Assembly: GCA_025267735.1 (NCBI GenBank)
Contig: CM046297.1
Span: forward strand, 17,014,011 to 17,078,010
Direction of reading: 5' to 3'
From: Mactra quadrangularis
Lineage: Eukaryota > Mollusca > Bivalvia > Venerida > Mactridae
DNA: 64,000 bases
Positions 12,205 through 22,750 of the stretch are shown here, in pieces (the stretch's first letter is position 1; every line of letters starts with the position of its first letter). Under the pieces are notes generated by a model. The model saw only the letters and a list, made by a program, of their open reading frames with translations, made no database searches and had not been told where the DNA came from. Both the position numbers and the translations under genes were made by a program.

Positions 12205-12955
12205 TAGGAGAGTATTTATCAGTATTTATTGTAAGTTGGTAGTAATGACTCCTGTGTTTTTCTCAGCTCTAAGACAATCGCATAAAACAGTTTATTGACA
12301 ATACTTTTTTATATGTTGGTTGTTCCATTAATATATTATAGTGGTTATAGTGAAATTGATGTAATCAATTTGAGAGTTTTAAGTTTCTAGTCTACAGCAC
12401 ATGTATTAAATCTATTGATTTATTCAGACTACAATATGTAATATTTCAGCTGAGGTGATGGTAACCATATAACACATATATGATCCTGTAAGTAAATGAA
12501 ATGGTTTCACTGGGAAGACATAAGTCAACTGTACTACAGGAACTTTATATTCAACATGTCACCTGCAGGAAAAGTGTGGCTGTCTCGACTTTTATTTTAT
12601 GTTGAAGTGAAAGATATCAAAATGACAAATAACATAATTAATTCCTTTTGGTGGTGATCAAAACATACATTCACTGGTGAACTATGTTGCTTCTACACAC
12701 TTGAACATTGACATTGTTTGTTACAGATTTCAAGAATAACGAATATTTGGGCTTTATCATGTAAAATTATAGCTGTGTGTTGAAGGGGCAGAATAATCCC
12801 CATGCTATAATTTTTAAGTATTATTCTATTTATTGGATATCATACAGAAAGATGTAACAGTCAAGAAGAATCAAGCCATAAGTCAACCAGAAAGATCTAC
12901 AGATAGTAGTATCAATAGATGATAAAGTGTACATTTATGTTTTGTGAATCATGTA
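12205..12955. other. non-coding stretch
   Basis: I see no gene or clear repeat boundary here. Confidence 0.4.
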
Positions 12956-13531
12956 TACTGAACCAAAAAAGAAACTTTCGCAAAGTATGTGCCAATGGTT
13001 CAAGGGTACCACTTAGATGTACACACATATATACATGTAGTAGCTTGTAAAACTGTTGCTCGTGTCAATAATACAGTATTTACAAAATCATAACATTGAT
13101 TTCATCGACGACTGGCACTCAAAAAGTCCGGATTTGAACCCAATATTGAACATCTTTGGGATAATCTGGTTAGACGTGTACGTTGACGTCCGAACCCTCC
13201 AAACAACACCAACGACCTTCGAGCTGCATTGCTTGAAGAATGGAATAATATTCCACAGGCTGACATTAACAAACTTGTGCGACGTTGCTGTCAGGCAGTC
13301 AGCATCGCCCACGGCGGCCACACACGCTACTGATTGTTAACTTTAGAAATGACCCCTACCTTATTTTAATTTAAAATTCAACAATCAATCTGATCATTTC
13401 CTCCAAAATGACGATTTTTAAAGAACCACAATACATTATTTTACAAAAATGTAAGCTTTCAGCCAAAAGGATTGAAACTGTACTAACATATCTACAATCA
13501 AACTTGGCAAAGTTTCTTTTTTGGTTCAGTA
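12956..13531 (+). mobile_element. deleted Tc1/mariner element
   Basis: The ends are 23-bp inverted repeats starting TACTGAACCAAAAAAGAAAC and are flanked by TA on both sides. Only the C-terminal third of a transposase remains. A full autonomous copy would be about three times longer. Confidence 0.85.
13056..13333 (+). pseudogene. Tc1-like transposase C-terminal remnant
   Basis: The peptide WHSKSPDLNPI matches the catalytic-core signature of Tc1-type DD34E transposases, which cut and join DNA at TA sites. Directly after this motif the reading frame shifts by one base. The following residues (EHLWDN-like) are therefore found only in the neighbouring frame, where family-like sequence continues to an end near 13333. 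The N-terminal DNA-binding domain and first catalytic residues are missing. It is non-functional and internal to the TIR-bounded element at 12956-13531. Confidence 0.8.
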
Positions 13532-13533
13532 TA

Positions 13534-13916
13534 TTTTTACATTATATATTATAAATGTAGTCTTGTATTGACTATTAGTGTATATTTTAGTTAAAAACAC
13601 CCTGGAAAACATACCAATATATTCCTTTTCATCACGCTTCAGTGACAACTTGTCATCTTTTCTAAAAAGGAATACTGTTTGTAGGTTTTCCAGGGTTTTG
13701 CATATGCATAAAACTGACATTGGAGATGTAATGTCCAGCCTTGTCTTTAAAATATGATATCTTACAAGAATTAAAATACTTAACAACTCTTTAAAACTTT
13801 TAGTCAAGGTAGAATGGTTCTCTTTTGTCTCCTTGTAATGGTAGCATTTGTGAGGTCATTGTCGGATGGTATTGTCTAGGATTAAACAATGATTGATTAT
13901 AATTGATAATTGATCA
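13534..13916. other. non-coding stretch
   Basis: A 93-codon minus-strand open frame (13526-13807) shows no domain, splice signal or conserved motif, and I treat it as chance. Confidence 0.4.
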
Positions 13917-14180
13917 TTATACCCCTGCTTCGAAGAAGAGGGGGGTATACTGTTTTACCCTTGTCCGTCCGTCCGTTCGTCCATTACAAAATTTCTGTCG
14001 CTGATTTCTCAGCAACTATAACATGCAGCAGCCTAATACTTTGCATATTGCTTCATCCCATAGTCCCATGTGGTGTAAAGCGATTTCATGCTCCTTGCTC
14101 ATCTACTTCCTGTTTATCGCATATTTTTAGATTTTTGCGGGGGTATCACTAGTGAGCATTAGCTCACAGATTTACTTGTT
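13917..14180 (+). repeat. unclassified dispersed repeat T1, copy 1
   Basis: Starts TTATACCCCTGCTTCGAAG and contains a CCGT-type microsatellite. It ends AGATTTACTTGTT after the hairpin GTGAGC ATTA GCTCAC. Inner ends ATACCCCYGC and GCGGGGGTAT are near-complements about 235 bp apart. The same sequence occurs at 17577-17857 and 24944-25207. Confidence 0.8.
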
Positions 14181-14907
14181 TCAGTAAAAGTGAGGGACAA
14201 TCGATTATGAAATTTGTTGATCAATTATCGCTAATTTCGGTTATTCATATTCTTGACAATGAGACATTCTACTTTTAATAATTAGCATTGCTAAAGAAAA
14301 AATTTTTCATGGGAATAAAACTCTTCAATTAAACCATGATGGGTACATTTTTACTACTTCTTTGTTAGATCAATGTTTATATTTTTGGTCAGCAACATGA
14401 AACTCCCATTTATTGGACAATATATAGCCCCTTTCTCTATTTTGTATGGGTACTGAAATGTCAGAAAGTTGATTTTATTATTAAACGGAACCAGCCACAA
14501 AACTACAAATTATAGGTTGATTATGCGTGATTTAATGTAATGTTATATGTAAAAAATCACTTAAACCAGTGCAATGTATTGTCATAATAATTTTGGAAAT
14601 CCTGAATGAAAACTTGGAGTATATGTTTAAATTATTTAATTGACCAAAAAGGGTTGTCCAATTATTTTTGATGATCGATTATTAATTTTTGCTGATTTTG
14701 AAACCCCATTACATATTGATTGTACTATTAAATGGGAAATGGATAGCAAAATAAAAACATGCATATCATTAATGTTAATCGGGTAACTAGACTATTAAAC
14801 TTTGGACTTATTGTGTGATAAACATCAAATAATTTACATTGAAAGTTAGTAGTTAATATTGCGCTCATTTTTTGCTGTACAGATAATTTACCTCAGTATT
14901 GGTTGCT
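14181..14907. other. non-coding stretch
   Basis: AT-rich DNA; nothing recognised. Confidence 0.4.
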
Positions 14908-15220
14908 GATAAGAAAACATGTTTTCAGTCTCTGAAAAAACCTGGCACTTTATACCTCAATATCGGATAAAATTACTGTTTGAAATGCAAAGTTGGGGGT
15001 GAAAAAGAGCAAAAATTGCATTTTTTGCTCTGCCCCAGGGTTGCCATGGTAACTGGGATTTGGGCTCAACTTGGTTTTTCTGAAAGGCAGTCACACAGGA
15101 AATAAACTTGCAAAGTTGCATATCTGTATGTTAATTAGTAATGAAATTAGAGCATCTTGAAATAGTCTAATGCAAAATGTTGAAAAAATGGCTACTTTTC
15201 ACACATGTCGCTACCAGTGT
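14908..15220 (+). repeat. relative of the piggyBac-type MITE interior
   Basis: This matches the right half of the element at 52000-52620 (shared GAAACATGTTTTCAGT and GGTTGCCATGGTAAC segments) in the same orientation. Its TTAA-flanked ends are not visible, so it is truncated or diverged. Confidence 0.65.
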
Positions 15221-16003
15221 TGCTCATCATATTATTTTAATGCAAATCTGTTGTTTTGCTTATAAATCTATCTAAGGGCTGTTTTTTCTTTCATTTTTAA
15301 AAGTCTGTACTTAGTCTATGTTATTTGCTTTCTGATTTTTTACTCTTAAGTTTTAGGGTTTATAATAATACTTCAAACAAAATTTACAACTTTTGATTGG
15401 CTGACAGGGTCTGCGAAAAAATCCATTTACACCGTGTGTGAGTTCATATACACTGTGTCCCCTCGGTAGCCTCTCATAATAATGCAACATAAATTCTTGT
15501 CAAATGTCAGCCATTTTGTTCATAGATTTGAAAATGTTTTTCTTTGTAATCTTAACATTTACTAGCAAATAAGACAAATTGATGTCCTGTTCTTAATAAA
15601 ATAATGTTATACAGCGGGTTTTCAACATGAATAACAAATCTATTACTCACAATACAGTAAGCCAAAGTCCCAAAATTTGACGCTTTACATCTCCAACATC
15701 CCAATGGATTGTGCTTCTTCCATTCTGTGTGTGACTGTGTTCAATAAGACGAATTTTCCAGTCATTTTAAAGTTAATACAAAGGTTGACTTGCGTTTCAC
15801 TCATTGGAGCAAGCCAAGCTTTGCGTTAAGAACAAATAATGAAACTGTTAAAGATCTTTCCCAAATACGAATCCACATAGTTTTTGACTTTTCAAAGAAA
15901 TGAAGAGCTCTCCTACTCACCCATGCGTCGGCTTCCTTGTCCGTATTTCTGATTTAAGTTTATATGCAGTAAAATATATCTTACTATATTTTTTTTTATT
16001 TCT
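15221..16003. other. non-coding stretch
   Basis: Nothing recognised. Confidence 0.35.
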
Positions 16004-16601
16004 GAAGGTATCAACTTCAAAATTCAAATATATGTTCCTGATTATCAACCAGATCTCATGTGACAAGGTTCATAACTCCAAATACATTCTATTTTTCAGA
16101 ATTATCTTGTCTTGAATTCAGAGTTTTCTTGAAAAAAAAAATTGTTTATAAGGCCACAACAAGTTGATCATATGTTCTACAGATTTTTCTGGGAAAAAAA
16201 TGGGGCGAGCGAGCGAAGAAAAAAAAAGTAATTATTCACTTGCTTTATACAGAGGTTTGACCAAATTTTTTTGAGCGGGCGAGGAAATAGAAATATTTTT
16301 TTTGTAAAAACCGTCAAAATTAAGGTGCGAGCAAATCCATAGAACATATAATCAATTTGTTGTTGCCTAATGCAACTATTTTATTTTTGTAGGTATCAAT
16401 TTCAAATTTTCAACCACATCTCATGTGATGAGGTTCATTACTCCAAAAACATTTTTCTTCAGAATTGTCTCCCACAATCAAAAAATAAAAAAACAAACAT
16501 TATTTTATACTTTTGCTTATTTCTTAAGGTATCATTTTCAAATTTTAAAATATGTATGTTTCTTTTCATTAACCACATCTCATGTGACAAATACTTTCTT
16601 A
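16004..16601 (+). repeat. three local direct repeats of about 80-110 bp
   Basis: Related segments begin near 16004, 16391 and 16527. They share GGTATCA..TTCAAA and CATCTCATGTGA. The first is separated from the others by the MITE at 16152-16367, so the array predates that insertion. Confidence 0.6.
16152..16367 (+). mobile_element. Harbinger-type MITE family 2, copy 1
   Basis: The ends GGCCACAACAAGTTGATCAT and the complementary right end are flanked by TAA on both sides (16149-16151 and 16368-16370). GGCC ends with 3-bp TWA duplications are the hallmark of PIF/Harbinger elements. Non-coding. Confidence 0.8.
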
Positions 16602-16651
16602 GTTGAGCATGCTGTCTCTACTGACAGCTCTTGTTTTATCATTAAACTTTA

Positions 16652-16867
16652 GGCCACAACAAGTTGATCGTATATTCTATGGATTCCCTCGCACCTTAAT
16701 TTTGACGGTTTTTACAAAAAAATTTTTTTTATTTTCTCGCTGACTCATAAAATTTGGTCAAACCGCTATATAAAGCAAGTGCATTCGAACTTTTTTAATT
16801 TCAAATTTGCTCACCCCATTTTTTCCCCAGAAAAATCTGCAGAACACATGATCAACTTATTGTGGTC
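16652..16867 (-). mobile_element. Harbinger-type MITE family 2, copy 2
   Basis: Same family as 16152-16367 but inverted, flanked by TTA on both sides. The two copies form a potential 700-bp foldback. Confidence 0.8.
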
Positions 16868-17017
16868 TTATTTACATATCAGCAAATACTTGCAAAAAGA
16901 GCAGACAAAACATGTATACCAGTACGGTACATACAAAAACAATACAAAAACAATACAATCACTGCAATACTATACAGTAAACTGTTAGTTACTGACTTTG
17001 TTATTTCCCAGTAAAAA

Positions 17018-17576
17018 CGTAGATAGATAGATAGATATTTATTTACCTCCATATAGGAGAGCTATCAATACATATACAAATCACATATCAAACATATATA
17101 CAATTAAATGACATCACAATACATACAAATACATTAATTGTAACAAAACTTATGTACAACAATCAAATGACAACACTATATACAAATACAGTAATCATAG
17201 AAGGGAGGTAAAATGTGACATCTAATAGTGATGTGACAAAAACCCAATTGTATCAAATATTTGTAATATGATATATTGACCATCTATTAGCTACGCAGTA
17301 ACTTTCAGCAATAAATACATACTTTATCGTCTATAACGCACCATCTGATGAAAGAATTTCACACACATAACAATAATTTTCTCTGACCTTACAGAATGTA
17401 GCCCAGTTACCGGTAATAAATCTAATGTCTGGCATTTAACTTTATATAAGAAAATGAAATTCCATTTTAATTTGCTGAGAAGAACTTTATTTACATATTC
17501 TATTTTTGTCTGCAATATTGTTTGATACACTGGTTTCAATGTATATTTTTGTGAAGAAATTCTAAACACAGTAATT
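17018..17576 (-). repeat. possible LINE 3' end with GATA tail
   Basis: On the minus strand the sequence ends in AATAAATATC followed by a TATC microsatellite. This is the form of a LINE tail like those at 8660 and 32044. No protein remnant is recognisable further in. Confidence 0.35.
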
Positions 17577-17857
17577 ATTATACCCCCGCTTCTATGAAGA
17601 GGGGGGTATACTGTTTTACCCTTGTAAGTGCGTCCGTCCGTCCATCCGTCCGTCCGTCCGTTACAAAATTTCCGTCGCAGTTTTCTCAGCAACTATAACA
17701 TGCAGCAGCCTAATATTTTGCATATTGCTTCATCCCATAGTCCCATGTGGTGTAAAGCGATTTCATGCTCCTTGCTCATCTACTTCCTGTTTGTCGCATA
17801 TTTTTACATTTTTGCGGGGGTATCACTAGTGAGCATTAGCTCACAGATTTACTTGTT
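17577..17857 (+). repeat. unclassified dispersed repeat T1, copy 2
   Basis: Same family as 13917-14180, with a longer CCGT/CCAT microsatellite and an intact inner inverted repeat TACCCCCGC / GCGGGGGTA. Confidence 0.8.
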
Positions 17858-18010
17858 GTTTTCTTAATTTAATATAATCAATAACATAAATATTGTCCAA
17901 AAAGTTGAAACTGTTGAAAAAAATTGTTTTAAATTTAGTAAATGTAGTAATATATTCTAGACATGTAATTGAAGAATGTATTTTCATTCTGGAATCAAAT
18001 CATCACATAA

Positions 18011-18374
18011 GGCCATGCCATATCGGAATTTTGTTAAGCGTCCGCATGCGCGTAGGTTTTAGAGTCCTAAGTCTGAATAAAAAACAAAATTCAGATATTC
18101 CGAATTTCAATACGACAATTTAATTCAGGTAAAATTGTAACCGCGTCATTAATACAATATATATTTTACGCGGAAAAACAATAGTCATTTTATATTAAAT
18201 TCAGACCATTGTTTCATATTATGAGAATGATATTCCATTGAAAAAAATGCATTGGGTTCGTTTTGTCGTAAAAATATTTGTGTTTTCGTTTTTGGTTTGT
18301 GTGTTTTTGTGAATAGGTATCTAGGTTTGTCAAATTTGAGTTGACACTTAACAGAATTCCGATTTGGCATGGCC
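18011..18374. mobile_element. Harbinger-type MITE family 1, copy A
   Basis: Terminal inverted repeats of about 32 bp start GGCCATGCCATATCGGAATT. TAA is duplicated at 18008-18010 and 18375-18377. At 364 bp with no coding sequence, this is a complete non-autonomous copy. Confidence 0.85.
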
Positions 18375-18457
18375 TAATGTTCTTATAAGTAAAGGGAGAT
18401 AAGTACAATTTATGACATTTGCATTTTTGTATTACGTATGCATTGTATATCAAATAA

Positions 18458-18594
18458 GGCCATGCAATATTGGGATTCTGTTAAGCGTCAACTCAAATTT
18501 GACAAACCTAGGTACCTATTCACAAAAACACATAAACGGAAAATGAAAACACACATATTGTTTACGACAAAAAACAATGCATTATATATGTTTG
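18458..18594. mobile_element. Harbinger-type MITE family 1, copy B, left part
   Basis: Starts GGCCATGCAATATTGGGATT after TAA. It is cut by the LTR element at 18595 and resumes at 24712. Removing the LTR element and the T1 repeat leaves about 434 bp, close to the 427 bp of copy C at 44909. Confidence 0.8.
18591..18594. repeat. target site duplication TTTG, left
   Basis: TTTG directly precedes the 5' LTR and is repeated at 24708-24711 after the 3' LTR. A 4-bp duplication fits Ty3/gypsy-type integrases. Confidence 0.85.
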
Positions 18595-19124
18595 TGTAAC
18601 GTTATTGGGTTACTATATTAACATATACCTTTGATGGTTGATTAGTTATATCATTACAAGTTTATATTGATTGTTCTGTACATGTATGTACTTTGATGAT
18701 TTCATCAGCCACACATGTTTTGGGAAAAGGTCATTTAAGTTCATCTTATTGCTTAGTTTGTAAGTGTCCCGGACATATACCGGCAATGGTATATATGAAA
18801 TATCAAGTTGTTCGCACGATCTAAAAGGACAGTCTAGTACAAGTTGAAGATGGTCGTGATAAGTTAAGTTGTTTACAACATAAAATTATACTTTAGCTCA
18901 TCCCTAGTTCCCAGAGACTGCGCAATATTAACATGTTTTAGCTTGACTTTGGTGATTTTCCACTCTAGAAGAAAGAGTTTCCCATGGTCATCTGAGTGCA
19001 AAGTATATCATACGATGGATTCCATCAGCCGCACGTGATAATTGCTTAAGTATTTCTAAGTGGCAATCGTGTATATCTATTACTGATCATAGTTTTTCCC
19101 AGGGCATGTTGGCCGTCATTTTCT

Positions 19125-19156
19125 TATAAATACCCGTGCATGCTCATTTATCATCA
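19125..19156 (+). promoter_or_regulatory. LTR core promoter (TATA and initiator)
   Basis: TATAAATA at 19125-19132 lies 30 nt upstream of an initiator-like ATCAGACT, with the A at 19156 as the likely start. The same sequence is at 24556 in the 3' LTR and could read into flanking DNA. Confidence 0.7.
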
Positions 19157-19219
19157 GACTAATACCATCAAGTCTCATACGAACCTAGAGACTAATACCA
19201 TCAAGTCTCATACGAACCT
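19156..19219 (+). repeat. 33-bp tandem duplication at the LTR start site
   Basis: Two copies of a unit beginning AGACTAATACCATCAAGTCT start at 19156 and 19189, immediately at the predicted transcription start. Both LTRs carry it. Confidence 0.85.
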
Positions 19220-19226
19220 GGGTAGA

Positions 19227-19232
19227 AATAAA
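19227..19232 (+). terminator. LTR poly(A) signal
   Basis: AATAAA downstream of the predicted start. The functional copy for the element's RNA is the equivalent in the 3' LTR at 24658-24663. Confidence 0.6.
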
Positions 19233-19286
19233 TGTACTAAACTATACGTGTTTGACTAACTTCTAACTACGTTACAAGTTGTCAAT

Positions 19287-19303
19287 TGGTGCCGATCGAC
19301 CAG
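19287..19303 (+). other. putative primer-binding site
   Basis: TGGTGCCGATCGACCAG begins with the TGG expected to pair with a tRNA CCA end. It lies 10 nt past the LTR. The tRNA was not identified. Confidence 0.55.
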
Positions 19304-19334
19304 AATAAAACTTCACAACTTTGCATTTATCGAG

Positions 19335-19340
19335 GTAAGT
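19335..19340 (+). other. splice donor in the leader
   Basis: CGAG/GTAAGT is a full consensus donor just downstream of the primer site. With the acceptor at 20741-20742 it would make a subgenomic env mRNA, as in retroviruses. Confidence 0.65.
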
Positions 19341-19602
19341 CCTTTGCTTTTTCTTGCACGAGAACTTTGGTCAACCAAGGGTTTATTCAGGGGTTTTATG
19401 TTTTTTTTTAATTTTTGAAAATTGAGTGAGAAATTACTGGCACTTACGATTTTGATTGAAACGGTTTATTTTTGTACTATTTTTGAATTGTAGAATTTAG
19501 AATTGTTTTGATTGCTCATTGCAAATTATAAGGTTTGTTTTTGAAAAACTTTTAAGTAGATTATTGTTTGATTTTTTTAAGTTTTGTACTGGAAATAATA
19601 AT

Positions 19603-19800
19603 ATGGCTGGATTAAACGCAACAACTGTTTTGGCGTCTTTGGATGATGTCCTCAATTTGTTGGTTAATTCGAATTATTATCATGAATGGGTACATGCAAA
19701 AATAACTGATTTTTTTGATACAGAGACTGAAGTAGATTTGAAGCATAAACATAGGTATGATAAATTTAAGGTCAAATATAAGTTGAAAAGTACAGCATAA
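19603..19800 (+). CDS. small 5' ORF, possible gag remnant
   Basis: Sixty-five codons start at the ATG in AATATGGCTGG, in the position of gag between leader and env. The product begins MAGLNATTVLASLDDVLNLL and ends in a lysine-rich stretch. No zinc knuckle, capsid or protease motif is present, so I cannot assign it to Gag by sequence; position is the only argument. If it is the gag start, a deletion has removed the rest of gag and all of pol. It would be read from unspliced RNA. It may equally be a new small ORF. Confidence 0.4.
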   Translation: MAGLNATTVLASLDDVLNLLVNSNYYHEWVHAKITDFFDTETEVDLKHKHRYDKFKVKYKLKSTA

Positions 19801-20742
19801 TGACGTAGATGTACACATTTGCAAAAATACTAAACATTAAGAAAAATAAATAAAGCGTCAAAATAAAACCTATAAAACAAACAAAAAAAATTGAAAAACG
19901 AAACTGATTAAAAATAACAATAAAAATTATAAAATAAAACTTATGAAATTAAAAGTAAATGAAACATGAGATTAATAGTGATGAGCTGGTATACGCAGCC
20001 ATTATTGAAATACTGTTGTTTACAGTAGAGTTGAGGCGTGTAGCGCCAGTCACAAGTTTAGTGGCGTTTTGATGCGAGTGTATGAACGTTTATCGAGGTG
20101 AATTTATCCTCTTTGTAAATTCATTAAGGTCATTCCTTTGAATTGAATGTGCATTGAAGGTGCACGAGATACGTTTTTTGTTGCAATTGAGGTGCATTTA
20201 TCCTCGTTGTAAATTATTCAGGTAAAACCTAACTTACTGTAAATATGATGTTGATCATTGAAATTTTGTTTCGTGACAGTTTGATAGTGGTACGCGTTAA
20301 TTGAAAACCATGTAACCACATAATTTTCTTTGAAAATTAGGAAATTATGGAGATAAGACTGCGTATATATTTAAAACTTATCTGTCCAGGAGAAGCTGTC
20401 ATTAATCCTTAGATTTATAATCACAGAACTGAGTTAAGAACTCTTATTTACACTGTGTTATACGATGAATGACTATAAACATTTAGAGTAAATATTTTAT
20501 GTATGTATAAGTGTATGAATAATTCGTGAGTGTAAACGGATGTTAAAACTTAAACTAGAGGTGCATTTTTCCTCACTTACTGTCAGGTCATCCCTGATGC
20601 GGATTACTGTATGTAATCGTTTGACATAAACAATTAGGCCGCGCCTAATATAGATTTTATGGATTTGGTTTCCGATCCAAATATGTTTGAATGTTGTAGC
20701 GTATAAATGTGAATTGTTATATTTAAACCTTTGTTTTTTCAG
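19801..20742 (+). other. non-coding internal region with 17-bp motif repeats
   Basis: No open frames. GAGGTGCATTTATCCTC-type motifs occur at 20095, 20189 and 20558. GAGG and CCTC in each can pair. Near 20037-20066 two alternative stems can form around AGCGCC and TGGCG. This is where gag-pol should be. It ends in the acceptor TTTTTTCAG at 20742. Confidence 0.6.
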
Positions 20743-22326
20743 ATGCACTCTGAAATGAAGTTTCTATGTTTAACACTCTTGATCGTTAGTCAATCTAGAA
20801 CTTTTGTTGTTAGGGACAACGTAATATTTAATAAAGTAAATGAAGTATACATGAATGATGCCCGTTGGTTAGTTACATTTGTACATGACCTAAAACCGTA
20901 TGATAAATTTATTCATAAGGTTCAGAATGATGTGTATGAGACTAGGAATGTTTTGAATTCCATACTTGATATGTATAAATATGATAACATGACCGGTTAT
21001 ACAGAAACGTTTTTGAGTGTAGAAATCGAACTCGATATTCTCACAAACACTTATCAATCCATAAGGAAAAATTTCGAACAATATCAATCTTTAGGACAGA
21101 GTTCGGACAAAAAGAAACGAAGCGTACTACCGATAATAGGACAAGCTATGTCTGTTTTATTTGGTACTGTATCAGAATCCGATATTAGCAATGTAAAATC
21201 CAATGTTAATAAGTTGGCACGCAATCAAGAGAAGATAATACATGATTTAAATGTAGGATTATCTGTCTTGAACTTGACAAAAACACATGTGTCAGAAAAT
21301 CGTAAAAGTATAATAGACATTGTGATCTGTATTAATAAACTTGAAGATAAAATCAAAGAACTGAAAAGCATATTAGACCAGAAATTGTATCAATTAGAAA
21401 AGTTTCCAAGTACCTATTTGCAGTTAAACTTAATAATAGAAGAAATCGAACTATCGATGCAAAATGTTATTACATATCTAGGTAATCTAAAATTAGAATT
21501 AAGCATGCTTTCAATGAATCACTTATCAGTAAATACAATCACACCTAATGAATTGAGATCGTTATTACTCGAAGTGCAAGACAAATTACCGATTAATTAT
21601 AAATTACCCGGCGATCCTAAAACGAACATACGGTATTTTTATAACATACTACAATGTACTACATTTATGATAAAGGACCGAATTCAAATTATATTGGACA
21701 TTCCTTTACTGAATTTAAAGCACGCGTTTGAAATATTTGACATTTCGAGTGTGCCAATTACATTACCAAATAGTAAATCAGGGCTTATTTTAGAATATAA
21801 GTTGGAGAGTGATTCCCTCATGATAAGTAAAGATAGGTCAAAATACGCATTATTAACAGAAGCTGAAGTGCATCTATGTAGAAATGACTTTGCACGTTTT
21901 TGTAATCCTAAAGTTGCATTTCGTCCGACTAATTTAGTCAAAAGCTGTGTTTTATCGTTATTCATGAATAATATCAATGACATAGACAAACAGTGTACCA
22001 AAGTCGTTTCTCAGAGAAAATTACCATTAGCATATTTCGTTTCGGTCGGGACATGGGTGATAACTACGGACGATACATTGACTTTTAACGTAAATTGCAT
22101 GGGACAACGTACTACTAGTATACACGTTAACCCTCCGACTGGTATCGTAAACTTAAATCATACATGTTATGCTACGAATGAATATATATACTTGCCAATA
22201 TTCGATCAAAAACATTCCAACGCATTGTTCAGAGATCCGTTAGGGCAGTTGTTGACTTTTAAAAACATAACTAAATTTCACATTTGGAAAGGCTTAGACA
22301 GTAGATTGAATAATATTTCTGATTAA
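20743..22326 (+). CDS. env: retroviral-type Env ectodomain (F/errantivirus-like)
   Basis: Membrane-fusion glycoprotein of an endogenous retroelement, 527 codons from the ATG that directly follows the acceptor CAG. An upstream TTG adds nothing. A hydrophobic signal peptide occupies residues about 7-16. A basic cleavage site, KKKR at 21109-21120, is followed by a hydrophobic fusion-peptide-like stretch and a long heptad region to about 21410. At least five N-glycosylation sequons and a cysteine-containing C-terminal half follow. This order (signal, basic site, fusion peptide, coiled coil) is that of baculovirus F and gypsy-type Env proteins; the family call is by pattern only. The frame ends at TAA 22324-22326 before any membrane anchor, so the product as encoded would be secreted. 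Confidence 0.8.
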   Translation: MHSEMKFLCLTLLIVSQSRTFVVRDNVIFNKVNEVYMNDARWLVTFVHDLKPYDKFIHKVQNDVYETRNVLNSILDMYKYDNMTGYTETFLSVEIELDILTNTYQSIRKNFEQYQSLGQSSDKKKRSVLPIIGQAMSVLFGTVSESDISNVKSNVNKLARNQEKIIHDLNVGLSVLNLTKTHVSENRKSIIDIVICINKLEDKIKELKSILDQKLYQLEKFPSTYLQLNLIIEEIELSMQNVITYLGNLKLELSMLSMNHLSVNTITPNELRSLLLEVQDKLPINYKLPGDPKTNIRYFYNILQCTTFMIKDRIQIILDIPLLNLKHAFEIFDISSVPITLPNSKSGLILEYKLESDSLMISKDRSKYALLTEAEVHLCRNDFARFCNPKVAFRPTNLVKSCVLSLFMNNINDIDKQCTKVVSQRKLPLAYFVSVGTWVITTDDTLTFNVNCMGQRTTSIHVNPPTGIVNLNHTCYATNEYIYLPIFDQKHSNALFRDPLGQLLTFKNITKFHIWKGLDSRLNNISD

Positions 22327-22626
22327 GAATTACCGGAGCAATTGAGTACAATGAAGCAGATACCGGTTGACGATTTGTTTGATAATATTATTGGTAATTA
22401 TGAAAACATTGATGTTACTGATAGGTCTCCTCATACTTCATATATAATTGTATATATTTTGATAGCAATTGTAACTGCCAGTGCACTATCATTCATGATT
22501 TATAAAATTGGGGTTAAAATTCGTAACAAAAGGTTGACTAATGTTCAAAGTGTTGGGAACAGTGAGAGGACGAACCCTACGAACCCCGTCATAAATTTAG
22601 AGCTGGTCGAATGCAGTAAGAAATAG
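22327..22626 (+). pseudogene. env: Env membrane-anchor segment after in-frame stop
   Basis: The env frame stays open for 99 further codons after the TAA. It encodes an acidic stem, a hydrophobic membrane span at 22441-22503 and a short basic cytoplasmic tail. The first ATG is at 22351, and no acceptor is seen right before it. Either a point mutation made the stop, the stop is read through at some rate, or the segment is reached by internal initiation or splicing. It has no signal peptide of its own. Confidence 0.7.
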
Positions 22627-22750
22627 TAGGCAATAATACTGTTACAATAATGAAGAAGTACAACTTGATAGCAAACAGACTCGAATTACTACGAGTACAT
22701 GAACATTTAAAGTAATTACTGATCCATGTTTCATGAATTTCAATCATTTT
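22627..22750 (+). other. inter-ORF region
   Basis: Short non-coding stretch leading into the hairpin repeats. Confidence 0.5.

Larger units (their letters stand above)
18595..19276 (+). repeat. 5' LTR
   Basis: Bounded by the 6-bp inverted repeat TGTAAC...GTTACA. By eye it differs from the 3' LTR at a single base (T at 18731, C at 24162). The likely layout is U3 18595-19155, R from 19156, and a short U5 after the poly(A) signal at 19227. Confidence 0.93.

Noticed and set aside
20731..20742. TTG start four codons upstream of the env ATG
   Set aside because: These codons are the polypyrimidine tract and CAG of the splice acceptor; the ATG at 20743 is the natural start.
22342..22350. TTG start for the anchor segment as an independent gene
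   Set aside because: Same frame as env with no start context or signal peptide; better explained as the env C-terminus after an in-frame stop.
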